Below, piece after piece: positions 37,611 through 50,570 of a stretch of DNA of 64,000 nt. The position numbers were made by a program, and so were the translations under genes. This DNA is from Imbricaverruca yamaguchii (taxonomy: Eukaryota > Arthropoda > Thecostraca > Neoverrucidae), in assembly GCA_034440575.1 (NCBI GenBank), contig JAOTOL010001393.1, positions 332,501 to 396,500 of the forward strand, given 5' to 3'. Position 1 is the stretch's first letter. Each line of letters opens with the position of its first letter. A model generated the notes under the pieces. The model had not been told where the DNA came from, searched no databases, and worked only from the letters and a program-made list of their open reading frames with translations.

Positions 37611-38299
37611 TTTCGACATCTCACACCTGACGCAAAACTGCTATTTCACACTGCTTGTGTTGGAACTAAGGACCAAAATGACAAAAGTCGGAACATCAAA
37701 AATTCATATCAAGAATTTTTTTTTTCCGCTTGGATTGCGTGTTTCCACCAAAATGCGATAACCGCAGTTTAATTGGACACAACCATATTTTAGGAAGTAA
37801 GTGCATTGAACAGTATCAGCACGGTCCCGCGGAATGGAAAATCAAGGTTTTTGCACGGTTAATCTTGAATAGTAAAAATGCAATTTTGCGTTACCTAACA
37901 GTTTATGGAAGGCAACGAATCCTTGGTCATCGACCTAGGCACAGCTATCATCTGCTTGGTGATCCCCCACTCACCTCCCCTCCGCTGCTCTAGTCTGTGC
38001 CGGGCGAGTGTGTCGCAGATTACCATGACAACCTTCAGAACCTGCAAACTCTGCACCATGCGATGGATTGTTACGCATGGGCGCCCCCGTTGGCCGGTGT
38101 TCGGGCACACGTGGATATAGGAGAGGCGAGACAGATGCATACATATGCAGGCAGACAGTCCGTGGAGAAGATGTGGCTGCTGGCGCTGTCGACGCCGTGG
38201 ATGGCATTCGTGGTGGCAGGATGTCGCGTTCACCAGCCACCGCAGCTGTAGTGACGGCGGCCGGGCAGAGCGGGCAGAGCGCTGCCGCGCCGAGTACCC
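37611..38299. other. Unassigned
   Basis: No gene, RNA or repeat recognised; composition becomes GC-rich toward 38300. Confidence 0.5.
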
Positions 38300-38611
38300 T
38301 TCAACAGACCTTGGCGAGAAGTCAGCGACCAGGGCGGCGGCGGCGGCGGCGGCGGTGCGGGTCGACGGCGGCGGCGCGCCGGCCGGCCGGCACGCCCCGA
38401 AAGGGTGACGGGTCGCGCCCAGGAAGCGGCGGCCCGCGCGGCTTCGTTAAAGGGCGACGACAGACAACCAGCCATCGATCTGTCTGGCGGCGAGGGGAGG
38501 AGCGGGGCAGCTGTGGACGACAACACGTGCAGCGGCGACGCCGCCGGTGGTGGGCGCATCCAGCGTGCGCTGCCGACGGCCGGGCCCAGCCCGGCGGGCC
38601 GCTGTCTGCAG
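38300..38611 (+). other. CpG-rich block with (CGG)n, open in several frames
   Basis: Contains (cgg)8-type repeats and many CpG. One + frame (38405 onward) reads LKGDDRQPAIDLSGGEGRSG and continues open into exon F. It could be more coding sequence of the same exon, a CpG-island promoter, or chance in stop-poor GC-rich DNA; the sequence does not decide. Confidence 0.35.
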
Positions 38612-38755
38612 CCGTCACAGATCCACTCACAATACATCCTGGGGAATACATCCAGTGGTCCGGGTCATTGGAAACTCGACCAGCCCGGTGGCAGCCCGCC
38701 GGCCCGGTCTACGCCGAGAATGGACTCATCGTGTGGGGGATACACGGTGCTGGAG
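38612..38755 (+). CDS. Candidate exon F, donor at the head of a 36-bp minisatellite
   Basis: Acceptor gctgtctgcag precedes 38612 and donor CTGGAG|gtagac follows 38755. The 144 bases make 48 codons, PSQIHSQYILGNTSSGPGHW through PPARSTPRMDSSCGGYTVLE. Composition is protein-like and differs from the array after it. The final ~30 exon bases (gga-ctcatcgtgtgggggatacacgg) match the repeat unit, as at exon B. The acceptor is weak and the frame upstream is also open, so exon limits are uncertain. No family recognised, and linkage to exons A-E is unknown. Confidence 0.4.
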
Positions 38756-39405
38756 GTAGACCCATCGTGTGGGGGATACACGGCGCCCGGGGTGAACCCA
38801 TCGTGTGGGGGATACACGGCGCCAGGAGTAGACCCATCGTGTGGGGGATACACGGCGCCAGGAGTAGACCCATCGTGTGGGGATACACGGCGCCCGGAGT
38901 GGACCAATCGCGTCGGGGATACACGGTGCTGGGAGTGGACCCATCGTGTAGGGGATACACGGCGCCCGGAGTGGACCCATCGTGTGGGGGATACACGACG
39001 CCCAGAGTGGATCCATCGTGTGGGGGATACACGGCGCCCGGAGTGGACCCATTGTGCGGGGATACACGGCGCCCAGAGTGGACTCATCGTGTGGGGGATA
39101 CACGGTGCTGGGAGTGGACCCATCGTGTAGGGGATACACGGCGCCCGAGGTGGACCCATCGTGTGGGGGATACACGGCGCCCGGGGTGGACCCATCGTGT
39201 AGGGGATACACGGCGCCCGGAGTGGACCCATCGTGTGGGGGATACACGGCGCCCGGGGTGGACCCATCGTGTAGGGGATACACGGCGCCCGGAGTGAACC
39301 CATCGTGTGGGGGATACACGGCGCCCGGAGTGAACCCATCGTGTGGGGGATACACGGCGCCGGGAGTGGACCCATCGTGTGGCGGGTACATGGAGCCGGG
39401 AATGG
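38730..39405 (+). repeat. 36-bp minisatellite following exon F
   Basis: About 18 units of ggacccatcgtgtgggggat plus acacggcgcccggagt (36 bases). Some units have lost a G, which shifts the frame. Unit length is a multiple of three, so long pseudo-proteins (GGYTAPGVDPSC and its other frames) appear on both strands. Confidence 0.92.
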
Positions 39406-39479
39406 ACCAACAGAGTGTGTGTGGGGGGGGGGGTAGACGTCGACGGGAGTGGACCCACTCGGTGGCCAAAGCCAATCAC

Positions 39480-40740
39480 ACAATCTGGAATATTCACCTC
39501 GCTGCTCCCACTATCTTCGTCAACATGCATACCTCGCACCTCTAGTGCTCCCAAGCGTGCTCTAGTCCCATGGTGGACGGAATAATGCGGAGATGCCACA
39601 CGTGAGAGGAAACGAGCATACAGAAAGTTCAGAAAAACGGTACTTAGAAACATGATTATCTTGCGTAGGGTTGGGGCTTGGGCACGACGTACTTGCAACT
39701 ACGTACTTGAATGTAAACTTCTCCAGAGTGTTGCGCATTTTGGAGTGCTCATTGGTAGGATTTTACAGGAAAGTCAGCTTAGTCTCCATGGCATCCGGAG
39801 AGTTGAGGGCGTGCAAACTCCCCATGGGAGAAGATTGACCAGGAGTGGATACATCTTGCGAAAACGAGAAAATAACTGATGTCTTCCCAGAAGAATTTCG
39901 CGTACTGGCTCTGGATCACGTTGAACGTTTCAGCGCTTCTGTTTATTGCTCTGTCATCCGATTCTTTTCCCTCCCGACTTACGCAACCGTGCACTCATCA
40001 GAACTTATCGCTGTTTTGCAAACTTTATGGCACATCGAAGTGTCGAAGGGTGATCGACATGCTATCTTCACCGATTCCTTAAGCAGTCGTGGTCAAGGCC
40101 ATAAACACCTTTTATCAGTCCAACCTCCTTTTGTGTGATATTCTAAACAGTCTTACCAATATGCAAAACACGAGACACCGGGTGATCCTGTGTTGGCTTC
40201 CTACCCGAGTATTTTTTGGAAACGAATTGGCGGATGCTGCGGCGAAGCGAGCAGCGCACGCGCCGTGTGCTCGGACACTACCACTTCCTGCCACGGAACA
40301 TTACCGGGAGGCGTCCGTTTTCCTCCTAAGCAACTGACAGGCAGCGTGGGATGAGACAGGCGAATAAACTGAGGGCCATCAAGCAATCACTGAGATCATG
40401 GAGCTCGTCTTGCCGTAACCATAGACAAGAAGAGATTACACTGTGCCGCCTCCGCATAGAGCATATTTATGCCGCACACGGTTATTTGTTGCGAGGTGGT
40501 GACAAACCTCGGTACTCAAGATGTGTATCACTGACAGTTCGCCGTGCTTTGACCTTGTATCCTGTGCATGCTGATGAGCGCATGCGTGTCTTTGAATTCG
40601 CACGCACAGCTTTACTTAGTGATACTCTGTTCGGCACGTCTAGCCATGTCCAACCGGAACGACTGACGGACTGGACTTCCTTTGTGATGTACCGTCCCCG
40701 GCGATATATGCTCCTCACTTCATATGCATGCATGTGAAAT
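39480..40740 (+). pseudogene. RNase H-type LINE, internally deleted copy 2
   Basis: 39545-39635 encodes APKRALVPWW then CGDATREERKRAYRK, the linker between endonuclease and RT in this LINE. RT itself is missing. From about 39960 comes RNase H: FFSLPTYATVHSSELIAVLQ, then IFTDSLSS, then VILCWLPTRVFFGNELADAA. From 40351 follows NKLRAIKQSLRSWSSSCRNH and QEEITLCRLRIEHIYAAHGY, the usual C-terminal tail. Several frames are used, so it is defective. It shares the family with 1-1535 and 44050-49000. Confidence 0.85.
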
Positions 40741-43020
40741 TTACTGCATAATAGCGTCACGCAGCCGGCACCCACAATGAGAGGCTTGATACTTCCTCTA
40801 ACCGTATTTCGATGACTGTCTGATGACTATGTTCGAGCTAAGGGCGCAATGCGACGATAGTTGTCAACTCGCCACAAAGCCAGAATAACTAAGCAACGAA
40901 AAATTGGTTCGCTTTCCCACATGAGCCGGCAAACAATTTTGAGCTTTACCGACAAGCGTATCAGGAGCTTGAAAGGTACCTACGTAGGAGCATTTCTGAT
41001 CAATCATGTGAATACAGGGAGGTATTATTGCAATTTAAAGCAACCACGAGACAAGTTGTATACAGGTCTTACCTCTATGACATTTTGCATTCATTTTTTG
41101 TAATAGTATTGGCGTTTATGCTAGGTTCGGTAAGGTTATGTTTTATCATTCTTTATTTTGAGCATTACTTTGCGCTATATGTTATTCAACTCCAAGCCCC
41201 TTTTTGGATGATATTTTGTCTCCCAACTGAAAAGTACGCATTTGCAGAGGGAAAGAGTTGGCACATGTTCACCACATTCATAAACATTGCATTAAAACAC
41301 GAATTACAAGAAATCAGAAATTACCTTAAACTGCAAATTTACCTCCATGAATGAAGTCACAGGCTATGGTACACATACACCTCGTATCTATCTATCCCTG
41401 AGAACCTGCAAAAGGAACAAGCTCACTAGGGGGAGTAGTTGGGGATGGGGATATTATCTTCCCTGTGCCAAAATTATTTGACCACTGATTGCAATATGAC
41501 CTTGGGCAATATGACCTAGTTGTCTCATGTGGAGTTCTATATCTATGATGCCTGTGCCTGTGCTGAACGTATGTTTTATAACCATCTATGTGGAGACAAT
41601 GTATTCTGGTAATCATATTTGGACAGAGTAGAATTCAGTCAAGCACATTTCACAAGCATAACAGGTAGTTGGGCAATCTTATTTTATTCCGATGTGCCTT
41701 TCCTATTCACATCATGTATCTATTGTATGACCTGGCATAGGGCTACCTAATTTTTATCATTGTTCCAGAAATAATTGGATTATGAATAACAAGTGAGCCG
41801 AAACAAAATGCAGGGCCATGAGATGCAGCCATAAACTTCTTCTAAAATTGATAATATGCCACAAGGTAGGCAGCTCTAGCGCCACTCAGGACATTTCCCA
41901 ATCCCGCGGCCCACCGGCGAAACAGTGTGGGCGGCGCCATTAGCCGTGAATGTGCATAAAGTGTGTCGTGAACCAACCAATAAACAAACAAACACTATGT
42001 ACGCAGTTGCTAAGGCAGGTAGGAACTCGAATGCAGTCTCCAAATTAGGAACCGATGTGGGTTGACGCTTGTATATGAAAACGAGTAGTCTCCACAATTT
42101 AATTGTGAAAAACCCCATTTAATTTTCCGGCAAGCAAGGAGGGAATCCACTCTAGGTTCCTGGAGTGGACATTTTGGATTACAAATCCGGGACAGGGCTG
42201 TTCTTCCAGCACCGCTCGCTTCATCCCCTACGGCTCCTGTATTACTGCACACATGCGTTCTGCACCAACAAGTCAAACCTGCAATTGATACCCTGGCACT
42301 AAGTGTAGGTTGGGTAGTAGGTAAGGTAGGTACCTACTTACGCATTAACCCCAACAAATTGACTGAGCAACTTGTTTAGGGCACTTCATGGAAATCATTG
42401 ATGAATCCAACACGGCTATAATCATACTGAACCCATTGAAGACCATTTAATCAACCCGATCAACAACTTGTTCATATCTCAAGGTTTTCTTTCATCATGT
42501 TATTTAACAGGTTTCTTTTTGTGACGTCATTTAATCATTATTAATCAAGAAGCTATGATTAATATATGAATTAATATTTTCTGGATATGATAGATGAGGG
42601 ACTCATGATTTTTTCTGAAACTGGATTTTCAAAAATCACCTTTTCACACCAGTTGCTGTAGGAATAAAACGATCAAAAGGAGACATAATCCCTTCTCCTT
42701 TATCTGGCAATGTCACTGATAAGAACAGATGTCATCACAATGGCTTTGACTAGACCTTAGTTTAATTCCTTGCCACACTTGAACCGGATAGAAAGGTAGC
42801 AAATGCCCCACCCACGGAGAAGTGGTGGAATCCCCAAGAATCTCGCGCGGACACGCACCGGGACCGGTGGGGGCCACCTGATCTGCTTTTAGTAGTCTCC
42901 CAGGACATTACTCTTGGATGACACCAGAAGAAAACGTGTCCATGTGGGATGACGCGAATGGCCAGGGGCGCTTTTTGTGTGATTTCGTATGATGTATGAT
43001 AGAGGCTCGACTAGTTTTAA
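40741..43020. other. Unassigned, with one SINE-tail-like stretch
   Basis: 41875-41995 (ctctagcgccactcaggaca, then gtgtcgtgaaccaaccaata) ends like the SINEs in this window and is probably a third, diverged SINE family. The rest, mostly AT-rich, shows nothing recognisable. Confidence 0.45.
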
Positions 43021-43100
43021 CAGGTAGCAAACTATTAGTGAAGGGCGCTAAATGACCAAACCTGGTCGATGCGCTCCAAAACTCAAATAACCAACCAACC
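43021..43100 (+). repeat. ~75-bp short interspersed repeat (GACCAAACCTGGTCGATGCG type)
   Basis: Reads ggtagcaaactattagtgaa, gggcgctaaatgaccaaacc and actcaaataaccaacc. Close copies lie at 55373-55450 and (3' part) 57660-57717. Reverse, more diverged copies lie near 43330-43380 and 60330-60395. Its ending resembles SINE tails. Confidence 0.75.
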
Positions 43101-44049
43101 GGCTTTTTGTGTGAGAGTGGGAGAGGCTTGTGATTTTCTTTCCACTCCGATGATCCAATCTAATCGTGAGATCTGTTTTGTGGACGTTGCAAGTGCCTTT
43201 GCAACTTGGAAAAAATACGTGCCTACAGTACTTATCCACGAGATGAAGCCGTGATTTCACGTCCATTGTTCATTGGTGTGTGAGCTACTCCGGGGCTCAG
43301 GACATGGGAGGGTAGACCTATTGGGATGTGGCGGCCAGTTTGTTAGTTATTTGGGCTTTAGGACGCTTCGACCAGGATAGATCATTCGCGTCCATAACTT
43401 GTATTATCATGCTTCACAGTCGATAAGAACCTTGGTGTGAACGAGGTTTGTAATCCAATCGCTGATAAGCAACGGAACTAGTTTCCAGACTATCCACGTC
43501 TTTATTTGTTTCCCAGAATGTCTTCACATATCAAACTATCCGCATTTCGTCCATAAACTAATCCGCGCTCTGACGCAGTGCTGACACTTGAGTAGTACGT
43601 GGCGTACGCTTAACGCCTCCAGACAGCGGGGTCACCGCGGCCATTCATTCCCACACAGAAGATAGCGATGGGTAGCGTAGATGTGCCCGATGCGCACCCT
43701 ACAATGTGTGACCTCTTGCCTAGCCTACGCATGCATGACATCCAAGGTCCTGCGTGTGGCTTTATTGCATGTGGCTCATTATTGCATTATCTATCACAAG
43801 CCCTCCGCCAATTAGCAAGTATGAAAGTTGTAATCCTAGAGAAATGGTCCCTGGTGGGAAGTGGACATACTCGTATGCGTGGGCTGGGATTCCGTGCTGC
43901 CTACTTCGCCGCAGAGTCCGCGCACTCGGTGCCCCACACCCGGTGTGACTTGTGATCCAGCACACGCGAACTGTCTTCCATCTCGTTCTGACGTATTAAT
44001 TCGCATGGTAATGTTTAGTAGTATAGGGCCGGGGGGGGGGGGGTAACAT
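43101..44049. other. Unassigned
   Basis: Holds a diverged reverse copy of the short repeat at about 43330-43380 and a G13 run at 44031-44043. No exon recognised. Confidence 0.5.
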
Positions 44050-46990
44050 TCAGTCGGTGCCAAAAGGCTGCTAAGGGAGTTAGATATAGTCACATACAGA
44101 GCATCCTCAGAAACCTCTATAGATGACAATGCTTTCACGATCGAAGTGAGTTCAAAGTTATCGACCGAGACATACTCAGTGAGCTAAATGAACGTACAGT
44201 AGTACCACACACAAAGGCACACCATGCTCCTGTGTTACTCTTGGAACCATCAGTAAAGATCCTTTGTATCCTCGGTAAGAGTCCAGGTGCTCAATCGTTC
44301 TTGACCGACACAATACGGACGGAATGTCTCCTTCGTGTATGACCGACAAAGTTGTGTTGATTGGAGGTAAAACCAGATTTCTTTGTCGCATCGGTAGCTT
44401 TTGTATTCGCATCACTCGACGCACTCGTTCCACTGCTTGAAAAAGGCTCTGTATCCGCGTACAGAATGGTAATATCTTCTGGCTCTGCCCATTGGAAAAG
44501 GGGTCAAAATGCGTTGGGAGAAAACTGCGTCGAAAGTAGGGTACGTGGGAAACTGAGACTATACGCGTATCGCAGTCCCAAACGTTTCATGTCACAGTGC
44601 CAGTGGGGTTCATTCCCCTCTGTCGTCAGGCTTACAGACGGTGAGGTCCTGAAGACACCAGTAATAATGCGCTGTGCTAAGTAGTGTACTGTATCTTAAG
44701 TACGATTGTTGTTGACCCAGGCGCCATCTTACACGTAGTACGCGTACTCCAGTTTGGACCGGATATATCATGTCATAATTTGCAAAATATCATAAGGCTT
44801 TTACAGTCCGCGCCATAAGACATTTAGCAATGCATTTCAGTGCGTTGAGCGATTTAAAACTTTTTTTTTCTTCTCTAAGTGTGTTCATGTGGGGTTTGTA
44901 TGTCAGACGACTGTCAAATTGTATTCCAAGAAGTTTCACCGCTGGTTTAACTGGGATAGGCTTGCTGGGCAACTGAACGCCCAGTTCCTACGTACCTCGT
45001 CGACGGCAAGTATTGATAGCATCCGCTTTTTTTCGGTGGAAAGTCGAAAACCACTTTTGACGCTCCAGCTCTGCAGCTTGTTCACTGCAAGCTGCAACTG
45101 TCGTGTCATTGTTGGAGTATTTGATGCAGAGGACCAGATTGTTAAATCATCCACAAATAGCGATCGTCCGATGTTCGGTGGGACATCATCGCCAATGTCA
45201 TTGATCATCATGGCGAACAAAGTAGCGCTGAGGACATTGTCCCGTGGGACTCCATTGGTTTGTCGGAACCGTTCAGATAGTTCGTGGCCTAACGGGATAC
45301 GGAAGGAGCGTTCAGTCAAAAAGTTGCCAAAATAAGTGCCCAGATGACCACACTTTCGAGCTTTCACTCAATTACTGTGAAACCAGATTGTATAATATGT
45401 TCCCTCGAGATCGAAAAAGTGTTAATAAATGGTCCGTTGTTCCGCAGTGTTTTCTAAGACCGTAATGGGCATTGGTAAAAAAGTCGTGTGTTTATGAAAA
45501 CCATGTAAGCCGCACATTGACCATTTCCACAGAAATTTATACAAGCAAGAGGTCAGGGCGATGGGACGGAAGTGCAGCGGACCGAACTCACTCTTGCCTG
45601 GCTTTAAACCGGGGACCACGGTGGCTTCCCGCTATGTGGCCGGAGATTGACCTTCTCCCAAACTATGTTGAAAGTCCCTCGTAGTGTCTTCAGAACGCAT
45701 GGAGGAAGATGCTTTTAGTATCTCGTTGTGGATGTAGTCCGGACCATCTGTCACATTTTTCATGCTCCGTATTGCCGACCCTAATTCTGCTGCAGTGAAG
45801 CGCTCGTTATATGAAAAGTGCTCGGATGTGGACAAATTTACCGCTTTGCTTTGCAGGCGAACCTTTCAATGACGAAACTCATGGTGGAGGTCTCTTGCTT
45901 GGCTGCGTGTCACTACTGCTTGGCCGATTGCGTTTACAACATAGTAAGGATGGCTAACCTCCGTGAATTTACTCGTGATGCGCTTCACACGAGACCGCGT
46001 TTATGCAGTTAGAGTATATCGGCTCGAGTGGTGATCAGATACTCCCTCCAGTGTGTGCGCTTGGCCTCTCTTATTATTCGTCGCGCGAAAGCTCTCGCCT
46101 TTTTGGAAAGCTATCAAGTTGGCCCAAGGGCAGTCTTGATAGATTTCATTAAAGCTCGTTTCCGTTCGCGTGTGGCGTCCCGACATGCTTTAGACCACCA
46201 TGGAACTGGAGCGCGGCGCGCAGCTCCTGACGTCCAGGGGATGCAGATATCGGCCGACTGCAGAAGCAGGGACGAGAAGTGTTCTACTGACAAAGTGGTG
46301 TCATCGTCGCCGTGTCCAAAGGACTCTTGCACCTCCGTTTCGAACTTCTCCCAGTTAGCCTCCTTCAAATTCACTTTGGAGGTCTCAAACCAAGCACAGC
46401 CCGATCATCGTACTCGAGAAATACAGGAAAATGGTGACTGCCCAGGGGATCGTCATGTACTGTACATGTAAAATATGGTGACAAGCTTGGGTTTGCGAGA
46501 TTTAGATCAATCGCAATTATAGCGCTTGAAGGGAATGTATGGCGAGTGGCAGTACCAGTATTTAAGAGGGAAAGGAATTCGTCGTGAATGAAGCTCTATA
46601 GCAAGGCCTCGGGGGTTGGTAACGTTACATTCACAAATTATGTGGTGTGGGTCGAAGTCGCCAAGAAGTAGTAGAGGAGGACGTAGCTCAAGAATCATCT
46701 GTCTTAGCTCGACGGAAGGGAACGGGATTCCCGGCGACAGATAGACTGAGCACAGTGTGGCTATGGTGACCGAAACAAATTCGGGCAGCAACGGCTTGGA
46801 GAGGTGTGCTGAGAACGACTTGTTGATATGGGGCGTTATGACTGATCGCTAGAATATCTCTTACATGTGTCACTGCATCTGAGGGCATGCTTTTCGTCAG
46901 CACATAATATGTCCTTGATACAGAATATGTGTGCAGCGGCAGTCTCTTGGAGATATACTGCAATTGGACTTTTCATGTTCAGAACTATTT
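44050..46990 (-). pseudogene. RNase H-type LINE ORF2 (endonuclease, RT, partial RNase H), copy 3
   Basis: Read on the minus strand. Endonuclease traces: LQAVAARICFGHHSHTVLS (46815-46740) and LLLLGDFDPHHI (46675-46630). The linker is APVPWWSKACRDATRERKRA near 46210-46160. RT follows: FTAAELGSAIRSMKN and DGPDYIHNEILKA (45800-45710), KPGKSEFGPLHFRPIALTSC (45610-45550), NGVPRDNVLSATLFAMMIND then SLFVDDLTIW (45260-45140), and thumb VKLLGIQFDSRLTYKPHMN near 44935-44880. RNase H begins near 44300 and is cut short. Many frameshifts make it inactive, although VDD is intact. Confidence 0.88.
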
Positions 46991-47299
46991 CGAAATCAGC
47001 CATGTTCGGACGAATCCTTCTGCGTTTCTAATGTAAAACTAGTTGAGTCATCGGATTAATTAGTAGAACGGGTGAAACAGCACAAGTGATGTAGTGGAGT
47101 AGAGATGCCCAGAGTGGAAGTCTAAAAATGGCCCTCACCTCGTACCTTCGTACCGACACCAGAACGCAACTAAAGACGGAATCCAGGGACCAACCCAAGT
47201 GAGGCCGTACGCGGCCGCGACCTGGGCGACACACCGTCTGGAGTCGCCCATGTCTGGGCGACACATTGTTACAGGGAGAGCGCGTTTCTACGCGCGTGC

Positions 47300-48992
47300 C
47301 GTTACACCAGGTGGAGCGCAAGGAATATCGCCCCGGGGCGGTAGTGGAGGACCCGTTTTTGCCGAGTCGGACCTCGGTGCAAGAGCGTGAGATGGGCCCT
47401 CCACTCGTCTGTGCGGTGACGGAGTAGCCGCCATCGGTTGGACACATTCATCCGGTTATTGGTGGCTTGCTGTTCGGGCCATCGCAGTCTCCGCAGAACG
47501 CGCCCGTTTGGCGGTTTGGCGTCGCTCAGACTCCTGCCGCTCAAGGCTTACGTCTGGCACAGGCGCCGAGCCCGCTCCACTCGCATTTCTCAAAACCGGA
47601 ACGTTCCCAGAGCTGCTCTCAGTCCGAGAGCCTGTAGGGGACTTGGGTGCACGTGGCGAGGGCTTTGCAGGCATCTTGGCTCTCTGGGCATGGGGCCACT
47701 CACCGGCCACTTCTGGTGGTAGCCTCGCCGCCTTGCTTGGGGATTCGGACCGATATTCCATCGGTTCCATTGCGGTGAAAGGCGTTTCGGTCATATCGAG
47801 TGTTGGGGTGCAGTTTCCTCGGTCCCTTGGCTCCTCGATGGGTCGCGTTGATCGGTCGCGCGCCCCATCTCCACGGAGGGGGATAGTAGGGAACGCTTCG
47901 GCAAAGGGGCGAGGCCGAAAGATGTCGGCAGGTTGCGTGAGATCTGGGCAGCGTTAGTAGGCTGCTGTTGTAGGGAACGGGTTGTGTACTTGTTGCCTTC
48001 GCTGCATTTTCGGTGGGTTTCATCGTAGACGTCTCGGGCTTGTCTGAAGGTAAGTTGTTCTCAACATTGTATTGCTATGTCTTATCTCCTTTACATGCGC
48101 TGGGCAGGTTATATCGTAGACAGCGTGTGGTACCTGTCCCTGACCGCAGTTGATAGACCATGCCTGTACAGAGGCGCAATCATCCCCGATGCGTTCTGAT
48201 GAACCGCACCTACCACAAGTCGGGCGGACGCGACAATACTGAGTTGTATGTCGGTACCGTTTGCACTTGAAGCATCGCATCGGGTTTGGGACAAAAATAC
48301 GCACTTCCATCCTTAAATATCCAAAGTATATTGCGGCAGGTGATCAGCCGAGTTAAAAGTCAGAAGAATATACTTGGTAATTTGTAGCTCACTTCCTCCT
48401 CTCATTCTCATCCTACGAGCATCCACCACACCATGATCCGACAATACGTCAACGAGTTTCGCCTCGGGGACATCTCTCAGGTCGATACACGTTATTATCC
48501 CTTTCGAATGTGTTTTTGTTGTCGTATTGCGTGGTGTCACTGAAATCGGTATGACGACCCCGCGTCTCCTACAATGTTTTCGTACACAATATTTATACTC
48601 CTGCACTTCAAGTGTCATCTTGCCGTCCTCGGCGTTACTGAATTTCACTTTCACACCTCCGCCACGTGAATTTTCGCAGCGGACGACGCTTCAAAGTCGG
48701 CCAGCCACGTTTATGCTCAAGTGGTGAAAGTGACGATAAATATTTGCTTGGGATTACGAGACTTCAATACGAGTATTCGTGGGGCAGGTGGTCTTGTTTT
48801 AGCTGGGTTCACACGTTGGTGAACACTGGATATATTTTCATTGTGAGGCCCTCACTTGGAAGTATTATAAGGAGGAGACTGATGGTACGTCTCAGCATGG
48901 ATCGGATTCGTCGCATGGCTACCACCCGGCGTTACGGTGGTGTGGACCTCGTGTGAACGTTCTGGGGGAGCATTTGTGTTTGGTGTAGCCAT
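47300..48992 (-). pseudogene. RNase H-type LINE ORF1 (zinc-knuckle Gag-like)
   Basis: Probable start at 48992 (MATPNTNAPPERSHEVHTT). The frame breaks and resumes as VKVKFSNAEDGKMTLEVQEY (48654), then CIDLRDVPEAKLVDVLSD. After another shift comes MRCFKCKRYRHTTQYCR and RPTCGRCGSSERIGDDC (48280-48170): a CCHC knuckle and a second one where His is replaced. A basic, Ser/Pro-rich C-terminus (ESPSKAARLPPEV, RQTAKRARSAETA) follows to about 47470. It lies just upstream of ORF2 on the same strand and belongs to the same element. Confidence 0.8.
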
Positions 48993-49600
48993 GTGAGTGT
49001 ATTGGTTTCGGCTCCGCGAGATGCTCCATCGCAAATGGCCCTACGGGGGGGGGGGGACGCCTGCCGCCGTGACGACAGGACGTCGAGCATCCTCTGAGCT
49101 ATACGGGGCAGGCGGCGCCTTCGTCCGGCCAGGAGAGAGACTCACCACCCCGACCGGGATCCAGCACAGCCCACTCCTTGGCCCCAGCCGGTCGGGTGGA
49201 CAGACACTGGGAATACTCCAAGGTCTCCGGCCCGAGGCGACCAGCCACTTGACCCGTATTGGGCCATACAGGCTCGCCCACCACTCCAGAATATCTGAAC
49301 CAGAGGCGTGTTGTTCCCCCCATCACAACTAGCACCATGCGGTGTGGGGACTTCAACCTCCAGGACTCCGTCAATCCCGGGATGTCGGCCGAGGGGCGCG
49401 GCTACCCCGATACAATTGAGCGGACAGGTATACCAGGGGAAGTTGGCCAACCTGCCCGTTGGGTTAGTGTTACAGCGACCCTTTGTATGAAAGACATACA
49501 ATGGGTCGCTGGCACGGGGTGGATACTGGAACTGGAAGAGAGGGATGGACGATGAAGACTACATGAGTCCCCGGAAACACCTCCGTGTTTCCACACCCCT
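48993..49600 (-). other. Possible 5' UTR of LINE copy 3
   Basis: GC-rich sequence directly upstream of ORF1 with a G12 run (49045-49056) and a minus-strand frame (APLGRHPGIDGVLEVEVPT). Assigned to the LINE only by position; the true 5' end was not found. Confidence 0.3.
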
Positions 49601-50570
49601 TATCGGTGCGGCTGTGTTACCTCGAGGGAGCGCCAATTCCCTGGCTAGCCGAGTAACGATGCTGACCACAGTGCGGTTGCGCTGTGGTGGCCATCTAAGG
49701 GTGCTGCTTGTAATGTCATTCCCATTAATTTGATCACTGCACCCGGCCATAAACGTATCGATGGTGCGACGTCATAGCGCTGAGGCTGCTTCCTCCGCGA
49801 CCAACTGACGTGCGCAGGCACCCTGGCACCTGGCATCCCCCGTTGCCAACCGGCTACAACAGTGCTGACGTCCCCTGGCCGCGCCCATCCGATCGTCTCC
49901 GGCCTTTTGTACCAGGTCCGAGGCCGGACAACGGCCTTGTGCGCCGACTGGTCTTATGCGAACGCGGCGGCGTCCGGCGAAACAGAAAGTGGCGCGGGAA
50001 GCGTGGCCGTCGTCGCTGTCGGATTAGGCCGCCGCTTGGCAGACAGCCGACATGCTCCTAACGGCCGGTTCATTGTCGCCGTTTAGCACCACTCCCATTC
50101 ATTTCTCTGCCATGTGGGAAGATGCACCGGCGAATGACGTACCGCTGCGTACGGCGACACTCGCTCCCGGGTGTGTTTCGTCCGTGCCTGTTTACCATCC
50201 CCGCCACGTCTCCCCCGGCCGCCGGAGAGCCGCGCGGGGAGCGGCGGCCACCCCTCACCGGCGCGACGACAATCGTGCCGTGTGCCCGGTCTGGGCGCCG
50301 TGCGTCGTGCCGATCACCTGCTCGCTGCCGTCGCCGCCGCCGCCGCAGCCGCCGCCACCGCCGCCGCCGCGTGCCGACCGCGACTCCCCGCGCCGTCGCC
50401 ACGTGGACTCGTCCGGCCGTCGTGCATTGGTCTTTGTCTGGCGGCCGGTCGACGGCGGCGGCGGCGGCGCGCGCGGCGGCTGAGCTGAGTCGGGCCGCGA
50501 CCGGCAAGCCGGCGGCAGCGGTGAGGTGCGCGTGTGTACAGGGGTGCGTGTGGGCGGGTGAGTGGTGACG
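49601..50570. other. CpG-rich island with (CCG)n, possible promoter or exon
   Basis: From 49815 CpG density rises sharply, with (gcc/ccg)n at 50325-50375. Frames are open on both strands. A + frame at 49820-50086 reads HPIVSGLLYQVRGRTTALCA and is protein-like after a possible acceptor (gacgtgcgcag at 49817), but no family is recognised. Confidence 0.35.

Noticed and set aside
49142..49501. Minus-strand 119-codon frame with EVEVPTPHGA
   Set aside because: No start, knuckle or RT motif; it lies where the LINE 5' UTR should be, so it was left inside that feature.
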